Shown: positions 16,143 to 27,257, counted from the first letter of the stretch. The stretch is 64,000 nucleotides of DNA from Thioalkalivibrio sulfidiphilus HL-EbGr7 (GCF_000021985.1 NC_011901.1:2862501-2926500), one strand, 5' to 3'. Translations and numbers: made by a program. Notes: generated by a model not told the origin, from the letters alone.

Positions 16143-16820
16143 ATGTTCTCCCCCGCCGACGGATTCACCCTGCCCATCTATTTCGATCTGGGCGCCGTGT
16201 TCGTGTTTGCCCTGTCCGGCGTGGTGGTGGCCATCCGCAAGGGCTACGACATCGTGGGCATGTTCTTCCTGGCGCTTGCCACCGGCGCAGGCGGAGGCCT
16301 GATCCGCGACGGCCTCTTCTTGCAGCAGGGTCCGCCCCTGTTCGCCACCAATCCCGAGTACCTGGCCGTCATCGCGGCGGCGGCGCTGGTGGGTCTGCTG
16401 TTCGGTGATCACCCGTTTTTCAACCGCCGCGGCGTGGCCATCATCGACGCCGCGGGTATCGGCGGTTTCGCGGTGGTTGGCATCGAACTGTCGCTCGCGG
16501 CGGGCCTGAGCATCCCCACGGCGCTGCTGGTGGGGGTGATCAACGGCGTGGGCGGCAGCGTGATCCGCGACGTGCTGGCGGGCGATCCGCCCCTGATCCT
16601 GCGGCCAGGGCAGTTCTATGCCCTGGCAGTGCTGGGCGGCTGCTTCTCCTACATGGCCCTGACCCAGTGGCTAGGGCTGGCCGTGGTGCTGGCCGGCTGG
16701 CTCACGATCCTGATCACCTTCGCCATCCGCATGCTGTCCATCGAACTGAACTGGAGCACGCGACCGGTGAGCCGGGAAGGCTGGATCCAGTTCCTGAAAC
16801 GCAAGAAGGGAGATGAGTAG
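16143..16820 (+). CDS. TRIC-family (UPF0126) cation channel protein
   Basis: A 225-residue inner-membrane protein with about seven hydrophobic segments. It has the internal duplication of the family: GAGGGLIRDGL (about 54-64) and GVGGSVIRDVLAG (about 136-148), the glycine-rich kinks that line the pore in bacterial TRIC channels. Structural studies of prokaryotic members show monovalent-cation channels; the physiological role here is unknown. The upstream gap is filled by repeats and a REP-flanked hairpin starts at its stop. Confidence 0.9.
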   Translation: MFSPADGFTLPIYFDLGAVFVFALSGVVVAIRKGYDIVGMFFLALATGAGGGLIRDGLFLQQGPPLFATNPEYLAVIAAAALVGLLFGDHPFFNRRGVAIIDAAGIGGFAVVGIELSLAAGLSIPTALLVGVINGVGGSVIRDVLAGDPPLILRPGQFYALAVLGGCFSYMALTQWLGLAVVLAGWLTILITFAIRMLSIELNWSTRPVSREGWIQFLKRKKGDE

Positions 16821-17024
16821 GAGCGGCGACCCTGTCGCGGACCTTCCGAGGTGTTATCTGTGTATCGCTGATCACGCAGAGGGCGCAAAGACGCAGAGGA
16901 CGCAGAGGACGCAGAGTTTTTTCGATCAATATCCTTTGCGCACTTTGCGTCTTTGCGCCCTCTGCGTGATCAGATCTGCGCGGCAGGATCACCATACCCG
17001 TTCGGCCCGGGGTCGGGCCTCCTA
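16818..17024. repeat. Composite repeat: REP pair enclosing a GCAGAGGGCGC hairpin
   Basis: The outer parts are GTAG-headed palindromes: GTAGGAGCGGCGACC at 16818 on the plus strand and GTAGGAGGCCCGACCCCGGG at 17025-17005 on the minus strand. Between them lies an inverted repeat (16869-16972) of GCAGAGGGCGCAAAGACGC words. The same nesting occurs at 31680-31876. The right REP head forms the cfa stop codon. Confidence 0.8.
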
Positions 17025-18224
17025 CAGGGGTCTTCGGTAACCCCCCGGCACCCCGTCGGGACTCAGCACCAGCTGCCAGACCTGGATGGTGCGGGCCCGG
17101 AAGGCACCGGCGCAGGCCTGCAGGTAGTACTCCCACATGCGCTTGAAACGCCCGTCGAACTGTCCGGAGAGTTCCGGCCAGGCGGCCTGGAAGTTCTCGT
17201 TCCAGGCCATCAGGGTCCGGTCGTAGTCGGCGCCGATGTTGTGCAGGTCCTCGATGATGAACTGGTCCTCCACCGCCTCGGCGATCTGGTCCAGGGACGG
17301 CAGGTCGCCGTTGGGGAAGATGTAGCGGTCGATCCAGGGATCGGGGGTGCTGTGGCGGCGGTTCTTGCCGATGGTGTGCAGCAGGAACAGGCCGCCGTCC
17401 TTGAGGCAGCGGCGCGCCACCTGGAAGTAGGTGTGGTGGTTCTTGTGGCCCACGTGCTCGAACATGCCGACGCTGGCGATGTGGTCGAACTTCTCGTCCA
17501 GCTCCCGGTAGTCCATGAGCCGGAACTCCACCGGCAGGCCCTCGCACAGCTTCTGCCCGTGGGCGGCCTGTTCTTTGGAGATGGTCACCCCCACGCACGC
17601 CACGCCGTAGTGCTCGGCGGCGAACCTCATGAAGCTGCCCCAGCCGCAGCCGATGTCCAGCACCCGCTGGCCGGGCTTGAGATCCAGCTTGCGGCAGATC
17701 ATGTCGAGCTTGGCCTCCTGGGCCGACTCGAGATCCGAGGCCTGCGCCCAGTAGCCGCAGGTGTAGGTCATGCGGCGGTCCAGCATCTTCTCGTAGAAGC
17801 CATTGCCCAGGTCGTAATGGGCCTCGCCCACCTGCCAGGCGCGGCGCATGTTCTGCAGGTTGAATAGGCGATGCCGGATGGCATGAATGGCGAGCCGGAT
17901 GGGGTGTTCCACCTCCCGGTCGAGCCGGGCGGCCAGCACCCGGGTGAAGAACTCGTCCAGGCGCTCGGCGTGCCAGTCCCCGTCCATGTAGCTCTCGCCC
18001 AGCCCCAGGCTGCCGTAGGCCAGCACCCGCTCGGCCACCGACTCGTCGCGCATGAGCATGTCCCAGGGGCGGTCGCCGTTGATGCGCACGTCCGCCTTGT
18101 CCAGCATCTCCCGGATGATGGCAAGGGCGGAACTGTCATGGAGATCCTGGGAGGTCGACAACTGCCGGGGGTCAGCCCCCCGTTGCGGTACTGAACCGTG
18201 GTCACGAAGGCCATGCTGGGACAT
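17022..18224 (-). CDS. cfa: Cyclopropane-fatty-acyl-phospholipid synthase
   Basis: Adds a methylene bridge from SAM to unsaturated acyl chains of membrane phospholipids. The 400-residue product has the family architecture: an N-terminal lipid-binding region, then the SAM motif VLDIGCGWGSFMRF (about 188-201), GVTISKEQ, and the catalytic-site region MFEHVGHKNHHTYF. Overall length is near E. coli Cfa (382). The stop TAG is formed by the GTAG head of the adjoining REP, so the last few codons may have been remodelled. Confidence 0.95.
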   Translation of the reverse strand: MSQHGLRDHGSVPQRGADPRQLSTSQDLHDSSALAIIREMLDKADVRINGDRPWDMLMRDESVAERVLAYGSLGLGESYMDGDWHAERLDEFFTRVLAARLDREVEHPIRLAIHAIRHRLFNLQNMRRAWQVGEAHYDLGNGFYEKMLDRRMTYTCGYWAQASDLESAQEAKLDMICRKLDLKPGQRVLDIGCGWGSFMRFAAEHYGVACVGVTISKEQAAHGQKLCEGLPVEFRLMDYRELDEKFDHIASVGMFEHVGHKNHHTYFQVARRCLKDGGLFLLHTIGKNRRHSTPDPWIDRYIFPNGDLPSLDQIAEAVEDQFIIEDLHNIGADYDRTLMAWNENFQAAWPELSGQFDGRFKRMWEYYLQACAGAFRARTIQVWQLVLSPDGVPGGYRRPL

Positions 18225-18345
18225 GTGGAAACCGGCTCCCTGCCAGGGGTCCTGGCATCATGAGGATTGCGCAGACTCCTAACGAATATAGACCTTGTGT
18301 GACAGATGGCAGATAGATTGTGACTAAGACCCCGATAGCCCTGAA

Positions 18346-21300
18346 CTATTGAGCCGGCCCATGATCCCGTCCGCGCCGATCCCCCCAGACCAGCATGGCC
18401 GGGGTGACCAGCAGGGTGAGCGGTGTGGCCACCAGCAGGCCGCCGGAGATGGCGGTGGCCAGCTGCACCCAGTACTGGGTGGAGGGAGCGCCGATGCTGA
18501 AGTCCCGCCCGGTGAAGTCCACGGTGAGCCCGAACACCATGGGCGTGAGGCCCAGGATGGTGGTGATGGTGGTGAGGAGCACCGGACGCAGGCGCTGGGC
18601 GCCGGTGCGCAGCGCCGCCTCGACCGCGTCCAGGCCCTGGCGGCGCAGCACGTTGTATGTGTCGATGAGCACGATGTTGTTGTTCACCACGATACCGGCC
18701 AGCGCGATCACCCCCACCCCGCTCATGACGATGCCGAAGGCCTCCTGGCGCAGGATCAACCCGAGCAGCACCCCGGCGGTGGAGAACACGATGGCGGAGA
18801 GCACCAGCCCCGCCTGGTAGAGGCTGTTGAACTGGGTCACCAGGATCAGGAACATCAGGAATACGGCAAGCCCAAAGGCCAGCTCCAGGAAGACCATGGC
18901 CTCGGCCTGCTCCTCCGCCTGGCCGCGGAAACGGATCTCCACCCCCTCGGGCAGGGGTTCCGCGGCCAGCGCCGCCTGCAGGCGGCGCACCTGGTCGTCC
19001 ACCAGCAGGCCCGCAGCCGCATCGGCGGTGACCGTGAAGCTGCGCCGCCCGTCCACCCGCTTGATGATGCCGGTCTTGGGCGCGGGGCGGAATTCCACGA
19101 AGTTGCTGATGGGCACCAGCCCGTAAGCGGTGGGCACCCGCAGGTTCACCAGCTGCGCCAGGTTGCGCTCATCGAAGGGAAAGCGCACCCGGATGTCCAC
19201 CTCCTCGTCGGCATCCTCGGGCCGGTAACCGCCGAGCCGTATCCCCTGGGTGACCATTTGCACCGCGTTGCCCAGCAGGCCGATGTCCGCCCCGTAGCGG
19301 GCCGCCTCCCGGTGGTCCACCTCCACGCGCACTTCCACCCCGGGCAGGGAGCGGTCATCCTCCACGTCCACGAAGCCGCCCAGCCGGTCCATGTGGGCGC
19401 GTATCCGCGTGACGGCTTCGGAGAGTTGCGCCACCTCCCGGCCCGAGACCTCCACCTGGATGGGCTTGCCCTGCTGGGGTCCGCCCTCCTGTTCCCGGAA
19501 CTGCAGCACCAGGCCCGGCAGGTCGGCGGTCTCGGCGCGCAGGCGGGCGAGGATCTCGGCGGCGGGCGGGCGCAGGCGCCAGTCGATCAGCTCCAGCTGG
19601 ATCACCCCGATCACGTCCTCGGCATAGTCGGCCATGAGCCGCTCCCGGGGCGTACCGATGGTGCGCGCGTAGACGGTCTGGATCTCGGGCACGTCCAGCA
19701 GGCGCGCCTCCACCCGGCGCACCAGGGCGTCCGCCTCCCACACGGAGAGATCGCCCCGGGCCTGGATCTGCACCTGTGCGAAGCGAGGCTCCACGTGGGG
19801 GAAGAAGTCCACGCCCCGGCCGAACTGGCCGTAGGCGGCGTAGGCCGCCACCACCAGGATGGCCGCCACCGAGAAGGTCTGCCCCGGGTGCGTGACCAGG
19901 TAACGCAGCGCGCGCACGTAGCGGGCGGTGAAGCCGTCGATGTGGTCGTAGTCGCCCCGCTCGGCGGCCTGGATGCGCGCCACCTGCGCGGGGCGGCTCG
20001 CGTCCCGCGCCCCCACCAGGCTGCCCAGGGTGGGGATGAAGATGAGCGCCATGAGCAGGGAGGCGGTGAGCGTCACCAGCACCGTGGCGGGCAGGAAGAA
20101 CATGAACTCGCCCACCATGCCCGGCCAGAACAGCATGGGGAAGAACACGGCGAGCGTGGTGAGCGTGGAGGCGATGATGGGCCAGGACATGCGCACCGCC
20201 GCGCGCCCGAAGGCCTCGCGCCGGTCCATGCCCTCGGCCAGGTAACGGTCCGCCTGCTCCACCACCACGATGGCGCCGTCCACCAGCATGCCCACCACCA
20301 GGATCAGCGAGAACAGCACCACGATGTTCAGCGTGAAGCCCATGAGATGGATGGCGAGTATCCCGCCCAGGAAGGCGCCGGGGATGGCCAGCCCCACCAG
20401 CCAGGAGGAGCGCCCGCCGAGCGCCGCGACGATGGTGAGCATCACCAGCACGATGGCGAGAATGACGTTGTTCTCCAGGTCCCCCAGCAGGTCAGCGATG
20501 TCGTCGGCCATGTTCTGCAGGTGATCCACCCGCACCGCCTCGGGCCAGTCGGCCCGGGCCGCCTCGATCACCGCCATGGCGTCGTTCACCGTGTGGATGA
20601 TGTTGGCACCGCCGCGCTTGCGGATCTCAAGCGACACCGCCGGCTGGCCGTTGATGCGCGCGAAGCCCTCCGGGTCCTTGAAGGTGCGCCGCCCGGTGGC
20701 CACGTCGCCGAAGGTGACCACCGTGCCCGCGTCCACCATCACCGGCAGGTTGAGCACGTCCTCCAGGGATTCGATCACCCCCGGCACCTTCAGCGTCACC
20801 CGTCCCGCGCCGGTGTCCATGGCGCCAGCGGCCACCAGGCGGTTGTTGCGCTCGATGGCCTGGATGAGCTGCTGGTAGGGAATGCGGTAGGTCTCCATCA
20901 CCAGGGGATCGACCATCACCTCCAGCACGTCCACCCGGTCGCCGCCGATGTTCACCTCCAGCACCCCGGGCAGGGACTCCAGACGGTCGCGCAGGTCACG
21001 GGCGATGCGCACCAGGGTGCGTTCCGGCACCGGCCCCGAGAGCGTGGTGGTGAGCACCGGGAACATGGACAGGTCCACCTCGATGACCTGGGGCTCGTCG
21101 GTGCCCTGGGGCAGTTCGCCGCGCACCAGGTCCACCTGCTCGCGCACGTCGGCCAGGGCCTGGCGGTTGTCGTAGCCCGGCTCGAAGTCCAGGCGGATGA
21201 GCGCGAAGCCTTCGCCGGCCCGGGACTGCAGTTCCTTGAGCCCCGCCACGGGCATCAGCTCCCGCTCCAGGGGCCGCACCAGCAGGCGCTCGCTGTCCTC

Positions 21301-21471
21301 CGGCGAGATGCCCGAATAGGTGACCGAGACGAAGAAGATGGGGATGTCGATGTCCGGCGCCGCCTCCTTGGGGATGGAGACGTAGCTGATGCCGCCGGCG
21401 GTGAGGATCAGCAGCAGCACCAGCAGGACCGTGCGGTTGCGATCCAGGGCCGCCTGAATCAGTGCGTTCAT
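18346..21471 (-). CDS. RND efflux transporter, inner-membrane permease
   Basis: A 1041-residue RND permease with the usual 12-helix layout: TM1 near 13-33 (VLLVLLLILTAGGISYVSI), a large periplasmic domain, a block of helices around 340-540, a second periplasmic domain and the C-terminal helices. In the proton-relay region the helix-4 motif reads GMLVDGAIVVVE, so one of the two adjacent aspartates of AcrB is glycine, and the AcrB lysine position in helix 10 is asparagine (IVVNNNIVLID). This places it in a divergent HAE1-type subgroup. It overlaps the adaptor gene by ATGA. No outer-membrane factor is nearby. Substrate unknown. Confidence 0.92.
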   Translation of the reverse strand: MNALIQAALDRNRTVLLVLLLILTAGGISYVSIPKEAAPDIDIPIFFVSVTYSGISPEDSERLLVRPLERELMPVAGLKELQSRAGEGFALIRLDFEPGYDNRQALADVREQVDLVRGELPQGTDEPQVIEVDLSMFPVLTTTLSGPVPERTLVRIARDLRDRLESLPGVLEVNIGGDRVDVLEVMVDPLVMETYRIPYQQLIQAIERNNRLVAAGAMDTGAGRVTLKVPGVIESLEDVLNLPVMVDAGTVVTFGDVATGRRTFKDPEGFARINGQPAVSLEIRKRGGANIIHTVNDAMAVIEAARADWPEAVRVDHLQNMADDIADLLGDLENNVILAIVLVMLTIVAALGGRSSWLVGLAIPGAFLGGILAIHLMGFTLNIVVLFSLILVVGMLVDGAIVVVEQADRYLAEGMDRREAFGRAAVRMSWPIIASTLTTLAVFFPMLFWPGMVGEFMFFLPATVLVTLTASLLMALIFIPTLGSLVGARDASRPAQVARIQAAERGDYDHIDGFTARYVRALRYLVTHPGQTFSVAAILVVAAYAAYGQFGRGVDFFPHVEPRFAQVQIQARGDLSVWEADALVRRVEARLLDVPEIQTVYARTIGTPRERLMADYAEDVIGVIQLELIDWRLRPPAAEILARLRAETADLPGLVLQFREQEGGPQQGKPIQVEVSGREVAQLSEAVTRIRAHMDRLGGFVDVEDDRSLPGVEVRVEVDHREAARYGADIGLLGNAVQMVTQGIRLGGYRPEDADEEVDIRVRFPFDERNLAQLVNLRVPTAYGLVPISNFVEFRPAPKTGIIKRVDGRRSFTVTADAAAGLLVDDQVRRLQAALAAEPLPEGVEIRFRGQAEEQAEAMVFLELAFGLAVFLMFLILVTQFNSLYQAGLVLSAIVFSTAGVLLGLILRQEAFGIVMSGVGVIALAGIVVNNNIVLIDTYNVLRRQGLDAVEAALRTGAQRLRPVLLTTITTILGLTPMVFGLTVDFTGRDFSIGAPSTQYWVQLATAISGGLLVATPLTLLVTPAMLVWGDRRGRDHGPAQ

Positions 21472-22544
21472 GAACCGGCGCCTTCGTCCACCACCCGCAC
21501 GGGCTCGCCCGCATTCACGAAGCCCTGGCCGATGGTGATGATGCGCGCAGCCTCCGGCAGACCGGTGACCCAGACACCGTCGGCATCGGCGCGCACCACG
21601 TCCACCACGTGGAAGGCCACGCGGTCGTCGTCATCCACGGTCTTCACCCCCAGGCGCCCCCGGTCGTCCAGACCGATCAGGGCCGGCGAGATGCGCTGGG
21701 CCATCACCTGCTCCACCGGGATGCGCACCTGCACGCTCACCCCCGAGGGCAGCGAACGCTCTTCGTTGGGCACGGTGATCTCCACCCGGAAGGTGCGCGT
21801 GGTGGTGTCCGCCCGAGCCGAGATGTAGCGCACCGTGCCGGTGTGCTCGCTGCCGTCCACGAAGCTCACGTGGGCCGGACCGCCCACCTGCACCCGATGC
21901 ACGTTGTGCTGGGGCACCTGCACCACCGCGCGCAGGGGATGGTTCTCCAGCACCTCGGCCACCGGGTCGGCACGGCCGACGAAGTCGCCCACCTCCGCGT
22001 AGCGATGATTGACCACCCCGGCGATGGGCGCGCGGATATGCGTGTTGGCGATGTCCAGGCGCACGGCTTCCAGTTCCGCCCGGGCCGCCTCCAGCTCCGC
22101 CAGCGCCGTCTCCACCCGCAGCTGCGCCTGAAAGCCCTCCCGCGCCAGTTGCTGGGCGGCGCGGTAATCGGTCTCCCGTCCCCTGACCGCCGCCTCGGCC
22201 CGGCGCAGCCGCGCGTCCCGATCGTCCATGCTGATGCGCGCGATCACCTCGCCCGCGCTCACCCGCTGCCCCAGCTCCACCGGCAGGGCCGCGATGCGCC
22301 CCGCCGTCTCCGCGCGCACCGTCACCCGCTGGTCCGCCTGCACCTCCCCCTGGAGCGTGAGCAGGCGCTCCACGGTCTGCGCCGCGCTGCGCATCACCGC
22401 CACGGTCATGGGCTGCGCCTCGGCGCGCTGATTGATCTGCGGCGGCTCGCGGGTGAGCACCCCGCTCAGGATCCACAGCGTCAGCAGCAGTGCGACACCG
22501 GCGATGGTGAGGGCGGAACGGTTTCGGGCGAAGAAGGAGGACAT
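21468..22544 (-). CDS. RND efflux periplasmic adaptor (membrane fusion protein)
   Basis: A 358-residue adaptor with an N-terminal membrane anchor (LTIAGVALLLTLWILSGVL). A lipoyl-like segment (LQGEVQADQRVTVRAETAGR, about 64-83) and its partner half (IRAPIAGVVNHRYAEVGDFV) flank an alanine- and glutamate-rich helical hairpin of about 60 residues, followed by beta-barrel domains. It is translated just before the permease, with which it would span the periplasm. Confidence 0.92.
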   Translation of the reverse strand: MSSFFARNRSALTIAGVALLLTLWILSGVLTREPPQINQRAEAQPMTVAVMRSAAQTVERLLTLQGEVQADQRVTVRAETAGRIAALPVELGQRVSAGEVIARISMDDRDARLRRAEAAVRGRETDYRAAQQLAREGFQAQLRVETALAELEAARAELEAVRLDIANTHIRAPIAGVVNHRYAEVGDFVGRADPVAEVLENHPLRAVVQVPQHNVHRVQVGGPAHVSFVDGSEHTGTVRYISARADTTTRTFRVEITVPNEERSLPSGVSVQVRIPVEQVMAQRISPALIGLDDRGRLGVKTVDDDDRVAFHVVDVVRADADGVWVTGLPEAARIITIGQGFVNAGEPVRVVDEGAGS

Positions 22545-22616
22545 GGGAGAAAGTCTAGCCGGTGAAGTTGACCGGGGTATTGACGGGGCTCAGGTGACAC
22601 TGGGGTGAAACAGCAG

Positions 22617-22794
22617 TTTTGCCACAGAGGCCACAGAGGTCACAGAGAAAAAGGCGAGCCGGGTCTCATGATCGTAGGTCGGGCTTCAGCCCGACAACGG
22701 TGCCTCTCGAAGCCTCGGCTGTCGGGCTGAAGCCCGACCTACGCATACCAAGCGTTGATCTTTCCTCTGTGACCTCTGTGGCCTCTGTGGCAAA
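22617..22794. repeat. Nested repeats: REP pair inside a CACAGAGG hairpin
   Basis: The outer inverted repeat has arms TTTTGCCACAGAGGCCACAG (from 22617) and its complement ending at 22794. The loop contains a complete REP pair (22674-22743) of the GTAGGTCGGGCTTC type. The arrangement implies that one element was placed inside the other. Confidence 0.85.
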
Positions 22795-22809
22795 CCGCCC
22801 TTACCCCAG

Positions 22810-24840
<2,031 letters not shown>

Positions 24841-24874
24841 GGGCGGGTTCACCGGGCTTGGACTTCGGAAGGGA

Positions 24875-25034
24875 TTGCCGCAGAGACGCGGAGGCGCAGA
24901 GAAAGAATAAGGATCTGACAGGATTTACATGATGAACAGGATTGAAAAAACCTGGACGGGCTTTCTTTAAAAATCATGTTCATCATGTAAATCCTGTCAA
25001 AGATCTTCTCTGCGCCTTCGCGTCTCTGCGGCAG
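24875..25034. repeat. GCGCAGAG/GACAGGATTTACATG inverted repeat
   Basis: About 160 bases with arms consisting of an outer part GCCGCAGAGACGCGGAGGCG and an inner part CTGACAGGATTTACATGATG, followed by GAACAGGATT, with a central loop GACGGGCTTTCTTTAAAAAT. It fills most of the 310-base gap between the DUF255 and rlmI genes. Close relatives are at 28731-28895, 35449-35600 and 38224-38378; the loop of this copy is nearly identical to that of the 28731 copy but in opposite orientation. Confidence 0.85.
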
Positions 25035-25150
25035 ATGTTGCAACTAGAACTATACCCCCGTGAACCGGCAAGGTCCCGTAACCCCACCCACCAACGGGAA
25101 TGCCCCGCGCGCTATACTGCCCAGCCGCACGACGACACCGGAACCGCCCC

Positions 25151-26431
25151 ATGGACAGCCTCGACTACACCCCCCTGCGCCTGAGAAAGAACGAGGAACG
25201 CCGCCTGCTGGCCGGCCATGCCTGGGTGTTCAGCAACGAGGTGGACATCGCCGCCACGCCCATCAAGGACCTGACGCCGGGCCAGCCGGTGCTGATCGAG
25301 GATCATCGCGGCAAGGCCATCGGCACCGGCTATGCCAATCCCCAGTCCCTGATCTGCGCGCGGCTGGTGAGCCGGGACAAGGCACACCCGTTCAACGCCT
25401 CCCTGCTGGTGCATCGGCTCAAGGTGGCCCTGTCCCTGCGCGAGCGCCTGTTCACCGAGCCCTGTTACCGGCTGGCCTACGGCGAGAGCGACGGCCTGCC
25501 GGGGCTGGTGGTGGATCGCTACGGCGACGTGCTGGTGGCCCAGGTCACCACCGCGGGCATGGAGGTCATGCAGGACGCCATCCTGGAGGCGCTGCACAAG
25601 GCCGTGCATCCCAAGGCGGTGCTGTGGCGCAACGACAGCCCGGTGCGGGAACTGGAAGGACTGGACCTGTACATGAGACCGGCCCTGGGCGAGGTGCCCG
25701 AGACGGTCACCCTCACGGAGCACGGCGCCCGCTTCCACGCACCACTCCTCTCGGGCCAGAAGACCGGCTGGTTCTTCGACCAGCGGGACAACCGGGCCTG
25801 GCTGGCGCGGGTCTCCAGAGGTATGAAGGTGCTGGACCTGTTCAGCTACGTGGGCGCCTGGGGCGTGCAGGCCGCGCTCAACGGCGCCGAGTCAGTCACC
25901 TGCGTGGACGCCTCCGGTGATGCCCTGGAAAGCATGGCCGCCAACGCCGCCGAGAACGGGGTCGGGGACCGGGTGAGCGGCGTGAAGGGGGATGCCTTCG
26001 AGGTGCTTAAGCAACTGCGCGAGGACCAGGCCCGATTCGACGTGGTGATCACCGACCCGCCCGCCTTCATCAAGCGCCGCAAGGACGTCAAGGAAGGCAC
26101 CGCCGCCTACCGGCGCCTGAACCAGATGGCCATGCAGGTGATGGCCAAAGACGGCCTGCTGATCGCCTGCTCCTGTTCCCAGCACCTGGAGGCCGCCTCC
26201 CTGGAGGCTCAGCTCTGGGGCGCCGCCCGTCACGTGGACCGCAGCCTGCAGATCCTCTGCCCGGGGCGGCCAGGCCCCGGACCATCCCGTCCACCCGGCC
26301 ATGCCGGAGACCGCCTACCTCAAGGCGGTGCTGTGCCGGGCGGTACAGGCATGATCCAGAATTCAAGATTCAAAGTTCAAGATTCAAAGAGTTGGTTTGG
26401 GTTATCCTCTGCCCCAGTCTTTGAATCTTGA
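25151..26431 (+). CDS. rlmI: 23S rRNA m5C1962 methyltransferase RlmI, frameshifted C-terminus
   Basis: A class I rRNA methyltransferase with an N-terminal PUA domain (about 1-80, LRLRKNEERRLLAGHAWVFS), the SAM motif VLDLFSYVGAWGV (about 223-235), VITDPPAF and the catalytic cysteine region ACSCSQH. After SLQIL the frame should continue through GGQAPDHPVHPAMPETAYLK to a TGA at 26352-26354, but an extra C near 26258-26263 shifts it. The open frame instead runs to 26431 with about 55 unrelated residues, partly encoded by the adjacent repeat. It may be a sequencing error or a recent mutation; only the conserved C-terminal tail is affected. The start at 25151 gives the family-typical N-terminus. 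Confidence 0.85.
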   Translation: MDSLDYTPLRLRKNEERRLLAGHAWVFSNEVDIAATPIKDLTPGQPVLIEDHRGKAIGTGYANPQSLICARLVSRDKAHPFNASLLVHRLKVALSLRERLFTEPCYRLAYGESDGLPGLVVDRYGDVLVAQVTTAGMEVMQDAILEALHKAVHPKAVLWRNDSPVRELEGLDLYMRPALGEVPETVTLTEHGARFHAPLLSGQKTGWFFDQRDNRAWLARVSRGMKVLDLFSYVGAWGVQAALNGAESVTCVDASGDALESMAANAAENGVGDRVSGVKGDAFEVLKQLREDQARFDVVITDPPAFIKRRKDVKEGTAAYRRLNQMAMQVMAKDGLLIACSCSQHLEAASLEAQLWGAARHVDRSLQILCPGRPGPGPSRPPGHAGDRLPQGGAVPGGTGMIQNSRFKVQDSKSWFGLSSAPVFES

Positions 26432-26446
26432 ATATTGAATTTTCAA
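26358..26446. repeat. AAAATTCAA-type inverted repeat
   Basis: Left arm AATTCAAGATTCAAAGTTCA (from 26359) and right arm CTTTGAATCTTGAATATTGA (from 26418). It lies between the natural rlmI stop and lgt, 14 bases before the lgt start. Confidence 0.75.
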
Positions 26447-26459
26447 CTTCGATTTCCCC

Positions 26460-27257
26460 ATGTACCCCACGCATCCCTTCATCGACCCGGTCGCCATCAG
26501 CCTCGGGCCCCTGAGCATCCACTGGTACGGCATCATGTACCTGGTGGGCTTCGCCGGCTTCTGGTGGGTGGGCCGCATCCATGCCCGCAAGCCCTGGAGC
26601 CCGGTGAAGCCGGAGCAGGTGGGCGACATGCTGTTCTACGGGGTGATCGGCATCATCGTGGGCGGTCGCCTGGGCTACATCCTGTTCTACAACTTCGACG
26701 CCTGGCTGGCCGACCCGGCCATGCTGCTGCGGGTCTGGCAGGGGGGCATGAGCTTCCACGGCGGGCTGATCGGCGCCCTGGTCGCCTCCTGGTTGTACGG
26801 GCGCAAGGTCAACGCGCGCTTTTTCCAGATCACCGACTTCATCGCGCCCCTGGCCTGCATCGGGCTCGGCACCGGGCGCATCGGCAACTGGATCAACGGC
26901 GAGCTCTGGGGCAAGCCCACGGACCTGCCCTGGGCGATGATCTTCCCCGCCGCCGACATGCTGCCCCGCCACCCGTCCCAGCTCTACCAGGCGGCCCTGG
27001 AGGGCCTGGCCCTGTTCACCCTCCTATGGCTGTTCTCCCGTCACCAGCGGCCGGTGGCCGCCGTCTCGGGCCTGTTCCTGATCGGCTACGGGGTGTTCCG
27101 CTTCCTGGTGGAGTTCGTGCGCCTGCCCGACGCCCACATCGGCTACCTCGCCTTCGGCTGGCTGACCATGGGACAGCTGCTGACCCTGCCCATGGTCCTG
27201 GCCGGCATCGTCATGATGGCCTGGGCGTACAATCGCAACAAATCCGCAACTGCCTGA
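26460..27257 (+). CDS. lgt: Prolipoprotein diacylglyceryl transferase
   Basis: Transfers diacylglycerol from phosphatidylglycerol to the lipobox cysteine of prolipoproteins at the inner membrane. The 265-residue protein has seven predicted helices, [21 protein letters not shown] with the catalytic-region HGG, and the Lgt signature [15 protein letters not shown] (about 139-153). It is followed 10 bases later by thyA, the same lgt-thyA-folA order as in many gammaproteobacteria. Confidence 0.96.
   Translation: MYPTHPFIDPVAISLGPLSIHWYGIMYLVGFAGFWWVGRIHARKPWSPVKPEQVGDMLFYGVIGIIVGGRLGYILFYNFDAWLADPAMLLRVWQGGMSFHGGLIGALVASWLYGRKVNARFFQITDFIAPLACIGLGTGRIGNWINGELWGKPTDLPWAMIFPAADMLPRHPSQLYQAALEGLALFTLLWLFSRHQRPVAAVSGLFLIGYGVFRFLVEFVRLPDAHIGYLAFGWLTMGQLLTLPMVLAGIVMMAWAYNRNKSATA

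Noticed and set aside
18349-21828. Very long plus-strand open frame (over 1100 codons) opposite the RND genes
   Set aside because: It is antisense to two well-supported RND genes, and its product is low-complexity His/Gln/Gly/Arg-rich, as expected for the complement of GC-rich coding DNA.
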